A stretch of 64,000 nucleotides of DNA from CAJFUR01 sp904420575 (GTDB lineage: Bacteria; Actinomycetota; Coriobacteriia; Coriobacteriales; Eggerthellaceae), in NCBI GenBank assembly GCA_965119745.1, contig OZ221973.1:1798001-1862000 (forward strand), read 5' to 3'. Each line of letters begins with the position of its first letter. Positions within the stretch are counted from its first letter, which is position 1. A program made the translations under genes and the position numbers. The notes beneath the pieces are model-generated. The model was not told where the DNA came from, did no database searches, and saw only the letters and a list, made by a program, of their open reading frames with translations. Below, one piece after another: positions 33,516 through 41,886 of the stretch.

Positions 33516-35831
33516 ATGAGCGAAGCACGGGACAAGGCCCCGGCCGGCATGGACGGCTGGGTTGCGGGCAAGGACGGGTCGGCGGCCGCCGTGGCGGCCA
33601 TGGGCGCGGACCTGCCGTGGCGCTGGCGGGAGGGCGACCTCACCGTCACCAGGACGGCTGCCTGGTCGGCGCCGGGGTGCCATCTTGGCTGCGGCGTCAA
33701 GGTGTACACCGATGACAAGGGGCGCTTCGTCAAGCTGGAAGGCGACGAGGAGAACCCCTTCAACCAGGGAAGGCTGTGCGTGCGCTGCCTTTCCTTCCAG
33801 CAGGTGCTCGAGAATCCGCAGCGCTTGCGCTACCCGATGAGGCGGGCGCGCGAAGACCGCGGCAAGGACGCGTGGGAGCGCGTGAGCTGGGACGAGGCAT
33901 ACGACCTCATCTGCGACAAGTTCGCCGAGATCAAGGAGGAATACGGGCCGTGGGCCGTCCTGTTCGCCTCGGGCACGGGGCGCGACATCGCCAACGGCAT
34001 GTACCGCATGGCCTATTCCTACGGCTCGCCCAACATCGCCTACCAGCAGACGGGCGTCGCCTGCTACGGCCCGCGGATCACGGCCACGTCCATCATGATG
34101 GGCAACTACTGCGTGCCCGACTGCTCGATGTACTTCGCCGACCGCTACGACAACCCTCAGTGGAAGCCGCCCGGCGTGATATTCGTCTGGGGGAACAACC
34201 CGCTCGTCAGCAACGCCGACGGCAACGTGGGGCATTGGATGGTCGACTGCATGAGGCGCGGCAGCAGGTTCGTGGTCGTTGACCCGCGCATCACCTGGAT
34301 CGCGTCGAAGGCCGACCTGTTCTTGCGGCTGCGCCCCGGCACCGACGCCGCCTTGGCGCTCGCCATCATCAACGTCATGATCGAGGACGGCACGTACGAT
34401 CACGAGTTCGTGGAGAACTGGACGTACGGCTTCGAGGATTTGGCGGCAGCTGCCCGGGCGTATCCGGCCGAGAAGGCCGAGGAGATCACCTGGGTGCCAG
34501 CGGGCAAGATCCGCGAGGCCGCCCGCATGGCCGTCGAGTGCGGGCCGATGGCCCTGCAGTGGGGCCTGGCGCTCGACCAGACGCGCGAATGCATCTCCGG
34601 CTCCATGGCCCTGGTGGCGCTCTGGGCGCTCACGGGCAGCATCGACGTGCCTGGCGGCATGGTGACCACGCACCAGCCCTTCGGCGCGGAGATCTGGCAA
34701 CCCCCGGCAGCCGAGACGTTCCTGGACGAGGACGTGGTGCGCCGGCGCATCGGCTATGCCGAATACCCGCTGTACCGCTACAGCGGCTGCGTGGTGGCCC
34801 AACCCGACATGCTCTACGACGCGTGCATCACGGGCGAGCCGTATCCCCTCAAGGCCGGCTGGTGGCAGAGCACCAACCCCTTGGCATGCTGTTCCCAGGC
34901 GCCGGAGAGCAAGGCCTACCAAGCCCTCATGAGCCTCGATTTCAACGTGGTGGTCGACCTCTTCATGACGCCCACGGCCATGGCCTGCGCCGAGGTGGTG
35001 CTGCCGGTGGCCACATGGGCGGAGAAGACCGGCCTGCGCAGCATCTGGTACTACATGCAGCCCATCAACGCGGCCGTGGACGCCAGCGCCATCGACGTCA
35101 AGTCGGACCTGCAGATCAACCTGGATCTGGGCAAGCGCTGGGCGCCGGAGAAGTGGCCCTGGGACACCGTGGAGGAGTTCTTTTCGGACCAGATGGGGTC
35201 GACGGGCCGCACCTACGAGCAGCTGCGGGAGGCGAACTGGATGTATCCCCAGTTCGAATACCACAAGTACCGCACCGGCAGACAGCGGCCCGATGGCCAG
35301 CCGGGCTTCAACACGCCCACCGGGCGGCTGGAGTTCAAGTCGACCCTGTGCGAGCAGTGGGGGTTCGAGGCGGTGCCCAGCTACCACGAGACCGACCGCG
35401 GCCCGCTTTCGACGCCCGAGAAGATGAAGGACTACCCGCTCATCCTCACCACAGGGGCGCGCACGTGGCCGTACTTCCACTCCGAGGGGCGGCAGGTGCC
35501 CCGTCTGCGCGCCCTGCGTCCAGATCCTCTCGTGGAGGTGCACCCGGCGGCGGCCGCGCGCTTCGGCGTCGTCGAGGGCGACTGGGTGTGGGTGGAGAAC
35601 GAATACGGCAGGATCGCGATGAAGGCGCACGTGACCGTGGCCGTTCCCGAGGCGGTGGTGAACGTGGACCACGCCTGGTGGTTCCCCGAGCGGGATCCGG
35701 AGCGGCTCTACGACACCTTCGCGTCGAACGCGAACCAGCTGGTGCCGCCCGAGTTCGGGTCGACCGGCTTCGGGGCGAACTGCAAGTCGCTCATCTGCCG
35801 CATCCGCAAAGTGTCGGAAGGAGAGAGATAG
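33516..35831 (+). CDS. Molybdopterin oxidoreductase 5, catechol-dehydroxylase-like catalytic subunit
   Basis: A 771-residue bis-MGD enzyme with Cys55-x3-Cys59-x28-Cys88-x2-Cys91 for a [4Fe-4S] cluster. The centre reads TGVACYGPR. The first 30 residues are Ala/Gly/Asp-rich and not a Tat signal. GAGAGGACGACGAAC precedes ATG 33516. The ferredoxin starts 2 bases after the stop. Together with enzyme 4 it forms a tandem of two related but distinct enzymes, one with and one without the cluster. Confidence 0.85.
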   Translation: MSEARDKAPAGMDGWVAGKDGSAAAVAAMGADLPWRWREGDLTVTRTAAWSAPGCHLGCGVKVYTDDKGRFVKLEGDEENPFNQGRLCVRCLSFQQVLENPQRLRYPMRRAREDRGKDAWERVSWDEAYDLICDKFAEIKEEYGPWAVLFASGTGRDIANGMYRMAYSYGSPNIAYQQTGVACYGPRITATSIMMGNYCVPDCSMYFADRYDNPQWKPPGVIFVWGNNPLVSNADGNVGHWMVDCMRRGSRFVVVDPRITWIASKADLFLRLRPGTDAALALAIINVMIEDGTYDHEFVENWTYGFEDLAAAARAYPAEKAEEITWVPAGKIREAARMAVECGPMALQWGLALDQTRECISGSMALVALWALTGSIDVPGGMVTTHQPFGAEIWQPPAAETFLDEDVVRRRIGYAEYPLYRYSGCVVAQPDMLYDACITGEPYPLKAGWWQSTNPLACCSQAPESKAYQALMSLDFNVVVDLFMTPTAMACAEVVLPVATWAEKTGLRSIWYYMQPINAAVDASAIDVKSDLQINLDLGKRWAPEKWPWDTVEEFFSDQMGSTGRTYEQLREANWMYPQFEYHKYRTGRQRPDGQPGFNTPTGRLEFKSTLCEQWGFEAVPSYHETDRGPLSTPEKMKDYPLILTTGARTWPYFHSEGRQVPRLRALRPDPLVEVHPAAAARFGVVEGDWVWVENEYGRIAMKAHVTVAVPEAVVNVDHAWWFPERDPERLYDTFASNANQLVPPEFGSTGFGANCKSLICRIRKVSEGER

Positions 35832-35833
35832 CC

Positions 35834-36166
35834 ATGGCGCGCAAAGGCATGCTGATCAACTACGACTACTGCACCGGATGCCACACCTGCGAGGTGGCCT
35901 GCCGCGTGGAGCACGGCTTCCCCGACGACCAGGGCGGCGTGGCCGTGGCGCAGACGGGGCCATGGGAATATGCTCCCGACCGCTACCAGTTCTCGTACCT
36001 GCCCGTCCTCACCGACCAGTGCGACCAGTGCGCCGAGCGCCGGGAGGCGGGGAAGGATCCCGCTTGCGTCCACCACTGCCAGGCGTTCGTCATGCGCTAC
36101 GGCGACGTTTCCGAACTGGCTGGCCAGGCAGAGGAAGGGTCGAAGTCGGTGCTGTACTTTTTGTAG
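35834..36166 (+). CDS. Two-cluster ferredoxin-like electron-transfer subunit
   Basis: A 110-residue protein with CTGCHTCEVAC and then DQCDQC and PACVHHC. The start is 2 bases after the molybdoenzyme 5 stop, with GGAGAGA as ribosome site inside the upstream gene. Middle part (TGPWEYAPDRYQFSYLPV) differs from the other ferredoxins, which suggests adaptation to its own partner. A terminator lies about 95 bases downstream. Confidence 0.85.
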   Translation: MARKGMLINYDYCTGCHTCEVACRVEHGFPDDQGGVAVAQTGPWEYAPDRYQFSYLPVLTDQCDQCAERREAGKDPACVHHCQAFVMRYGDVSELAGQAEEGSKSVLYFL

Positions 36167-36260
36167 GGCCGCACGCCTCGTGCGCGCCCGGCCGTCTGCG
36201 CGTGTGGTCCGCTGGGTTTGCGCATGCGGGGCGCTCGCGCAAAGACGCCTTCTTCGGGCG

Positions 36261-36302
36261 GCGGCCGGCTCCGCCCGCGCCACCGGCGGACCGCCGCTTT
36301 TT
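36261..36302 (+). terminator. Rho-independent terminator after molybdoenzyme 5 operon
   Basis: GCGGCCGGCTCCGCC pairs, with small bulges, with GGCGGACCGCCGC and is followed by TTTTT. Confidence 0.7.
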
Positions 36303-36412
36303 CGGTATGATGGCACGAGGCTTGCAGAACGACGAGACGACGGGAGGCCGGCACACCGGCTTTCCGTGCGCATGAATGGACCTGTTGGAACCCACGGGGG
36401 GTGGTTTCAGTG

Positions 36413-37975
36413 ATGGAACGTGCGGAGAAGGGCGCGGCGGATCCCGCCGCCGAGACAAAGCAGAAGAAGGCGGGGCAGCAAGAGGCCGCGAGCGGCCCGG
36501 CGCTGTTGCCATTGTGCGACGTGGCGGGGTATGCCTGTTTCGTGACGTGGGCGTTCGTGGTCGGATGGGACCGGGGCGTCTCTCCGTTGGGAGGGCGGGG
36601 CGAGCTCGACTTCTTCGTTTGCCGCTGTGCGCTGTTCGCGGGAGTGGCCTGCGCGACGTGCGTGCTGTTCCTCCTGGGCGGCTCGGTGCTGGCGGGATCT
36701 CGCGAACGGCTGCGCACCGTGGCGTTCCCGCTGCTGTGCATGGCGCTCGCCGTCCCGCTCTTCGTGCGTCTGCCGGGCTGGGCCGTAGCGGCGCTCTGGT
36801 TCGCCGGCGGCATCGGACAGGCCGGGACGTTCTTCCTGTGGGGGTCGCGCTTCCGGGTGCTCTCCCGCAAGCAACAGCTCTACACCGTGTGCGGCGCGTT
36901 CGCGGTGGGCGGCTGCATGCTGTCGCTGTTCCCCTTCATCGACCAGTCGGTCGTGGCTCCCACGGTCGCGCTGCTTCCCCTGGCGAGCTACGTGCTGCTG
37001 CTGTTCGCCCACCGCCAGTACGACGGCGAGGAAGGGCCTTCCGCCAAACGCGAGGCGTCCTTCATCGAGGGCGGCGTGCACAGGCTGCGCACGCAGATCC
37101 CCTTCGAAGAGGACCGCAAGTTCATCGTCCTCAAGGGGCTGTTCGCGTTGCTGTACTCCGTCTCGTTGGGATTTGCCGCCTGTGCCTCGCTCGCCAGCTG
37201 GCTGTATCCGGGAAACGCGGTGGTGATAGGGTTCGGCAACGTGGTCGCCGCCCTGGTCATGGTCGCCGTGCTGCGCCGACGCGAACGCGACGTGTGCAAT
37301 GTGCTTCCCAAGCTGTTCCTGCCGGTCACCAGCTTCTGCTACCTGTTCCTGGGGGCGCTCTGGCCGACCGAAGGCGTGCTGGTGTGTGCCGCCGTGCTGT
37401 TCGTGCTGTTCGGCTGCTACGAGATCCTGAATGCCCACACGGCCTACGCCTATTCCTCGTACGACGCGGTCCGCTGCCTGTGGGAGCTGTACTCGTCGAA
37501 GACGGGCAACTCGGTCGGCTTCTTTTTGGGGTGGGCGTGCGCCACGGCGAGCCTCTTCTGCTTCGAGGCCAGCACCACTACCTTGCTGGTGCTGTGCCTT
37601 TTCATGGTCTCGTTGGCCGCCGTGGTGGACACAGCGCTGTTCAAGGAGATGAAGCTCGAGTTCCGCGAGGTGGTGGTCGATAACGAGCCCACGTTGGAAG
37701 TGCTCGACGCCAAGAACTACGAAGCCCTGCTGCAGGGCCGGGGCCGGTGGAGCCGCGCCTGCGAGGAGCTTGCCGAGCAGTACAAGCTCTCGCCGCGGCA
37801 GAAAGAAATCTTCCTTTTGCTGGCGAAGGGGCGCAACGTCCAGTTCATCAGGGACGAGCTGGTGCTGTCCACGCCCACCGTCAAGAGCCACATCTACAAC
37901 ATCTACCAGAAGATGGGGGTGCACTCGCACCAGGAGCTGATCGACATGGTGGAGAACGGCGTGAAGGGCGCCTGA
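36413..37975 (+). CDS. LuxR-family regulator with N-terminal multi-pass membrane domain
   Basis: About 520 residues. Residues 30-430 hold roughly 12 hydrophobic segments; the last 65 are a LuxR-type helix-turn-helix (LSPRQKEIFLLLAKGRNVQF, then STPTVKSHIYNIYQKMGVHS). Proteins of this build control catechol-dehydroxylase operons such as dopamine dehydroxylase in Eggerthella. The membrane part probably senses a hydrophobic or aromatic compound. The start is uncertain: ATG 36413 is chosen, GTG at 36410 or 36401 are possible. It lies upstream of the transhydroxylase genes in the same direction, 285 bases away, and is their likely regulator. Confidence 0.85.
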   Translation: MERAEKGAADPAAETKQKKAGQQEAASGPALLPLCDVAGYACFVTWAFVVGWDRGVSPLGGRGELDFFVCRCALFAGVACATCVLFLLGGSVLAGSRERLRTVAFPLLCMALAVPLFVRLPGWAVAALWFAGGIGQAGTFFLWGSRFRVLSRKQQLYTVCGAFAVGGCMLSLFPFIDQSVVAPTVALLPLASYVLLLFAHRQYDGEEGPSAKREASFIEGGVHRLRTQIPFEEDRKFIVLKGLFALLYSVSLGFAACASLASWLYPGNAVVIGFGNVVAALVMVAVLRRRERDVCNVLPKLFLPVTSFCYLFLGALWPTEGVLVCAAVLFVLFGCYEILNAHTAYAYSSYDAVRCLWELYSSKTGNSVGFFLGWACATASLFCFEASTTTLLVLCLFMVSLAAVVDTALFKEMKLEFREVVVDNEPTLEVLDAKNYEALLQGRGRWSRACEELAEQYKLSPRQKEIFLLLAKGRNVQFIRDELVLSTPTVKSHIYNIYQKMGVHSHQELIDMVENGVKGA

Positions 37976-38146
37976 AGCCTGCGGGTGCCGGCATGCCATG
38001 GGCAGCCGCCCTGACGCGGCGCCGGCGTCCGTCGGTCCTTTTCCTGCTCTCGGCGTGGCCGCAGCTCGGGAGAATTCTGCGGGCGCCCGTCCCCCGTGCG
38101 CCTTCCCGCGGGCGTGCATGCACCTGTGAGCAGGACTTGCGCAGGG

Positions 38147-38195
38147 TTCATACTGTTGGACGACGGCCTGTGCGGCCGCTTCGTACCGTTGGACG
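38147..38195 (+). promoter_or_regulatory. Direct repeat, probable activator site for the transhydroxylase operon
   Basis: TTCATACTGTTGGACG (38147-38162) and TTCGTACCGTTGGACG (38180-38195) match at 14 of 16 positions, with a period of 33 bases, about three helical turns. They lie 66-114 bases before the transhydroxylase start and 170-220 bases after the membrane LuxR gene. This spacing fits two dimers bound on one face of the DNA. Confidence 0.6.
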
Positions 38196-38260
38196 CTTAA
38201 AAACGCCCCTCTTCTTCGGCACAATGGCAGGCGCAGTTCCCACGTCACGAGGAGGCAAGC

Positions 38261-40849
38261 ATGGAGGGCATCGAGACCTATTGCAAGACGCTCGGCCTGG
38301 GCAGCTTCGGCATGAGCGCCCTGTCGGCAGAGATCGACGTCAAGGAAGGGCGCATCGTGCGCACGCGCGGCATGCACTTCGACCGCGCCTACGACGCCGA
38401 AGAGCTGAGGCCCTGGACGTTGGAGGTGCGCGGCAAGAAGCTGGAAGGGCTGCTGAAAAACGACATCCCGCCGTTCGCGCTGGCCTACAAGAAGCGCGCC
38501 TATTCCGACAACCGCATCCTGTATCCCTTGAAGCGCGTGGACTGGGACCCGGACGGCGAGCGCAACACGCAGAACCGCGGCAAGAGCAAGTTCGAGCGCA
38601 TCACGTGGGACGAGGCCACCGACATCATCGCGAAGGAGCTGCGCCGCATCGAGAAGGAATACGGCTATTACGCCGTGTTCTGCCAGGGCGACGGCCATGG
38701 CGAGACGAAGACCGTCCATGCCACGCACGGCTGCCAGATGCGCCTCATGTCCATCCTGGGCGGCTTCACGTTCCAGGCGCGCAACCCCGACAGCTGGGAA
38801 GGGTGGTACTGGGGCGCCAAGCACGTCTGGGGCTGCGACCCGGTGGGCGAAGGCGACATCGGCAACCTGCTGCTGGACATTGCCGAGAACTCGCACTACC
38901 TGCTGCATTGGGGCTGCGACGAGGAGACCACGCCCTGGGGCTGGTGCGGGCAGCTGCCCAGCCGCTGGTGCTTCTGGCTCACCGAGGTGGGCGTGAAGCA
39001 GATATACGTGTGCCCCGACGTGAACTACGGCGCCGCCGTGCACGCCGACAAGTGGATCCCCATCAATCCCAACACCGACGTGGCGCTGCACCTGGCCATC
39101 GCCTACACGTGGATAGAGAACGGCTGGTTCGACCAGGAGTACGTGGACACGCACGCCGTGGGCTTCGACTGGGTGAAGTACTACGTCATGGGCGGCGAGG
39201 ACGGCGTTCCCAAGACGCCCAAGTGGGCCGAGGCCATCTGCGGCGTGCCTTCGCGGCAGATCAAGGCGCTGGCGAAGGCGTGGTGGAAGCAGGCCACGTC
39301 CATCTCGCACGTGAACGGCGGCTCGCTCATCCGCTCGCAGTTCTCGGCCGAGCCGGGGCGCATGGAAGTGGTGCTCATGGGCATGCAGGGTTTGGGCAAG
39401 CCCGGGCGCAACGTGATCAAGCTCATCGAGTGGGGCCTCTACGGCCTGCCCTCGCAGTGCCCGAACCCCCGCAGCGACCTGTACATGATGCCGGCCGCGG
39501 CCTACCGCTCGCTCGACTACAACAACCCCGAGGTGTGGGACATCCGCCAGGCGTTCATCCCCAAGACCATGGTGCCGAAGGCGATCCTGGGCGACTACAC
39601 GGTGGAGAACCCGCTCACGTGGTACGGCACCGGCATCGCCGGCTGGCCGAAGGAGGACCAGTTCGTGCAGTACCGCTACCCCAGCGAGAAGGCCGGCACG
39701 CGCATCCACATGATCTGGTCCGACACGCCGTGCTGGTCCACGTGCTGGAACGGCGGCTACACGCTGGCGAAGGCGGTGCAGTCCCCCGAGATCGAGTTCG
39801 TGCTCGTCCAGCACCCGTGGATGGAGAACGACTGCCTTTACGCCGACGTCCTTTTGCCCATCAACACCAAGTTCGAAGAGCGTGACATCGCGGTGGACTC
39901 GTCCAACGGCTACACGAACGTCATGATGATCGAGCCCCGCTGCATCGAGCCGCGCGGCGAGTCGAAGTCGGACTACGAGGCCGTGGGCGAAGTGGCCAAG
40001 AAGATGGGCCTGTACGAAGAGTTCACCGGCGGCAAGACCGAAGAGGAATGGATCCGCGAAGGGTTCGAGAACTCCGGCTGCCAGGAACGCGTGACGTGGG
40101 AAGAGTTCGTGGAGAAGGGCTATTACGCCGCGCCCACGTCCGAGGGCTGGGAAGACAACCCGCGCGGCTTCGCCCCGTTCGCCGAGGATCCCGAGGCGAA
40201 CCCCTTGGGCACGCCGTCCGGAAAGCTGGAGTTCTACTCCACGGCGCTGGCGCACCACTTCCCCGACGACCCGTCGCGCCCGCCGTACCCGAAGTTCATC
40301 CCAGCGGACGACCGCCTGTCCGAATCGCTTCTGACCGAGCGTGGCAAGGCGTATCCCTACCTCATCGTGTCCAACCACCCGAGGTGGCGCGTGCATGCGA
40401 ACATGGACGACATCACGTGGTTCCGCGAGATCGAGACGTGCAAGGTGAAGGGGCCGGACGGGTATCTGTACGAGCCCGTGTGGATCAACCCGGTGGACGC
40501 GCGCGAGCACGGCATCGTCACGGGCGACGTGGTGAAGATATTCAACGACCGCGGTTGGGTGCTGGGCGGCGCGTACGTGACCGAGCGCATCAAGCCCGGC
40601 GTCATCTACCAGGACCACGGCGCGCGCCTGGACCCCATCGAGGTGGGCGCGTCCGACCGCGGAGGCGCGAACAACCTCATCGCGCCGTCGGAAGTGGCCA
40701 TGCGGAACACGAACGCCGAAGTGACGAGCGGGTACTTGGTCGACTTCGAGAAGGCGGACGTGTTCGCGCTTGCCGAGCAGTATCCCGAAGCGTTCGGCCG
40801 CGAGTTCAACGAGGCCGGCGTCACGATAAACAACTGGCTGGCTCAATAG
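38261..40849 (+). CDS. athL: Pyrogallol-phloroglucinol transhydroxylase large subunit (hydroxytransferase, AthL-like)
   Basis: An 862-residue bis-MGD protein, close to the 875 of Pelobacter AthL. Residues 165-190 (RNPDSWEGWYWGAKHVWG) and the block GCDEETTPWGWCGQLPSRW are characteristic of that enzyme, and as in AthL there are no N-terminal cluster cysteines. The Ser of NPDSWEG is the likely molybdenum ligand by analogy. The enzyme moves a hydroxyl group between pyrogallol and a tetrahydroxybenzene to give phloroglucinol, without net redox. GAGGAGG lies 5 bases before the ATG. The small subunit follows 12 bases later. A related hydroxytransferase with another phenolic substrate is possible. 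Confidence 0.8.
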   Translation: MEGIETYCKTLGLGSFGMSALSAEIDVKEGRIVRTRGMHFDRAYDAEELRPWTLEVRGKKLEGLLKNDIPPFALAYKKRAYSDNRILYPLKRVDWDPDGERNTQNRGKSKFERITWDEATDIIAKELRRIEKEYGYYAVFCQGDGHGETKTVHATHGCQMRLMSILGGFTFQARNPDSWEGWYWGAKHVWGCDPVGEGDIGNLLLDIAENSHYLLHWGCDEETTPWGWCGQLPSRWCFWLTEVGVKQIYVCPDVNYGAAVHADKWIPINPNTDVALHLAIAYTWIENGWFDQEYVDTHAVGFDWVKYYVMGGEDGVPKTPKWAEAICGVPSRQIKALAKAWWKQATSISHVNGGSLIRSQFSAEPGRMEVVLMGMQGLGKPGRNVIKLIEWGLYGLPSQCPNPRSDLYMMPAAAYRSLDYNNPEVWDIRQAFIPKTMVPKAILGDYTVENPLTWYGTGIAGWPKEDQFVQYRYPSEKAGTRIHMIWSDTPCWSTCWNGGYTLAKAVQSPEIEFVLVQHPWMENDCLYADVLLPINTKFEERDIAVDSSNGYTNVMMIEPRCIEPRGESKSDYEAVGEVAKKMGLYEEFTGGKTEEEWIREGFENSGCQERVTWEEFVEKGYYAAPTSEGWEDNPRGFAPFAEDPEANPLGTPSGKLEFYSTALAHHFPDDPSRPPYPKFIPADDRLSESLLTERGKAYPYLIVSNHPRWRVHANMDDITWFREIETCKVKGPDGYLYEPVWINPVDAREHGIVTGDVVKIFNDRGWVLGGAYVTERIKPGVIYQDHGARLDPIEVGASDRGGANNLIAPSEVAMRNTNAEVTSGYLVDFEKADVFALAEQYPEAFGREFNEAGVTINNWLAQ

Positions 40850-40861
40850 GAGGGGATTCCC

Positions 40862-41836
40862 ATGAAGGTGTTCGTTTTCGATTCGTCCCTGTGCAACGGC
40901 TGCTACGGCTGTCAGCTGGCCTGCAAGGACGAGCACTGGAACAACGAGTGGCCGCCCTACGCGCTGTCCCAGCCCGACACGGGGCACTTCTGGTGCAGGA
41001 TGACCCAGACCGACCACGGCCAGGTGCCCAAGGTGCGCGTGGAGTACACGCCGCTCTTCTGCAATCACTGCGACCAGGCGCCCTGCATCGAAGCGGCGCC
41101 GGGCGCCGTGTACAAGCGCGACGACGGCCTGGTCATCGTGGATCCCGTGAAGGCGAAGGGCAACCGCGGTCTGGTGGACGCGTGTCCGTACGGCGCCATC
41201 TACTACAACGAGGAACGGGACGTGCCTCAGAAGTGCACGGGCTGCGCGCACCTGGTGGACGAGGGAGAGCTGCCGCATTGCGTGGACCTGTGCGCAACGG
41301 GCGCCCTGCGCTTCGGCGAGGAAGAGGACTTCGCCGAAGAGATCGCCCAGGCCGAGACGCTGGCCGATCCGGCCCATGGGCCGCGCGTGTACTACCTGAA
41401 CAGGCCGCATCTGTTCATCGGCGGCGAAGTGTGGGACCCCGTCGCCGACGAGGTGGTGGAAGGTGCGCGCATCACGCTGTCGGGCGCCGAGGACCGTGCG
41501 GCCGTCTCCGACGAATTCGGCGACTTCTGGTTCAACCGGCTCGATGCCGGCGACTACGCGATGCGCATCGAAGCGGACGGCTACGAACCGGTCGAGCAGG
41601 CGGTGAAACTCGAGAAGAGCCTCAACGTGGGCGACTTCCCGCTCGTGCGCCTGGCAGGCAGCGAAGTCGCCGAGCCGGTGCAAAAGCCCGTCGCCCTTGA
41701 CATGGACGCGCCCCTTGGCGAGCCCGACGTGGAGGTCGTCGAGGTCGGCGACGTGACGGCCGCGTTCTCGGTCATGTCGCAGGCCGAAACCGAAGGCGGC
41801 GGCCTCAGGGACGACAGCGGCATCGCGAAGAAGTGA
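40862..41836 (+). CDS. bthL: Pyrogallol transhydroxylase small subunit, three-cluster ferredoxin with C-terminal beta domain (BthL-like)
   Basis: A 324-residue protein. Residues 1-170 carry the cysteine sets CNGCYGCQLAC, CNHCDQAPC, DACPYGA and CTGC...CVDLC, enough for three [4Fe-4S] clusters. Residues 185-270 (GGEVWDPVADEVVEGARITL, then the LDAGDYAMRIEADGYEP repeat-like stretch) form a carboxypeptidase-regulatory/Cna-B-like beta domain, the same layout as Pelobacter BthL. The last 50 residues are acidic and unlike BthL. AGGAGGGG lies 6 bases before the ATG. It is encoded right after the large subunit. Confidence 0.8.
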   Translation: MKVFVFDSSLCNGCYGCQLACKDEHWNNEWPPYALSQPDTGHFWCRMTQTDHGQVPKVRVEYTPLFCNHCDQAPCIEAAPGAVYKRDDGLVIVDPVKAKGNRGLVDACPYGAIYYNEERDVPQKCTGCAHLVDEGELPHCVDLCATGALRFGEEEDFAEEIAQAETLADPAHGPRVYYLNRPHLFIGGEVWDPVADEVVEGARITLSGAEDRAAVSDEFGDFWFNRLDAGDYAMRIEADGYEPVEQAVKLEKSLNVGDFPLVRLAGSEVAEPVQKPVALDMDAPLGEPDVEVVEVGDVTAAFSVMSQAETEGGGLRDDSGIAKK

Positions 41837-41886
41837 GCGGGAAGGCAGAGAGGGTTCTCGTCGTTGCACGAGGGAAAGGAAGAGAA

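Noticed and set aside
36407..41869. A continuous minus-strand open frame of about 1,820 codons across the LuxR and transhydroxylase genes
   Set aside because: It is exactly antisense to well-supported genes. In GC-rich DNA with strong third-position bias such shadows are common, and its composition (runs of His, Arg, Val, Gly) is not protein-like.
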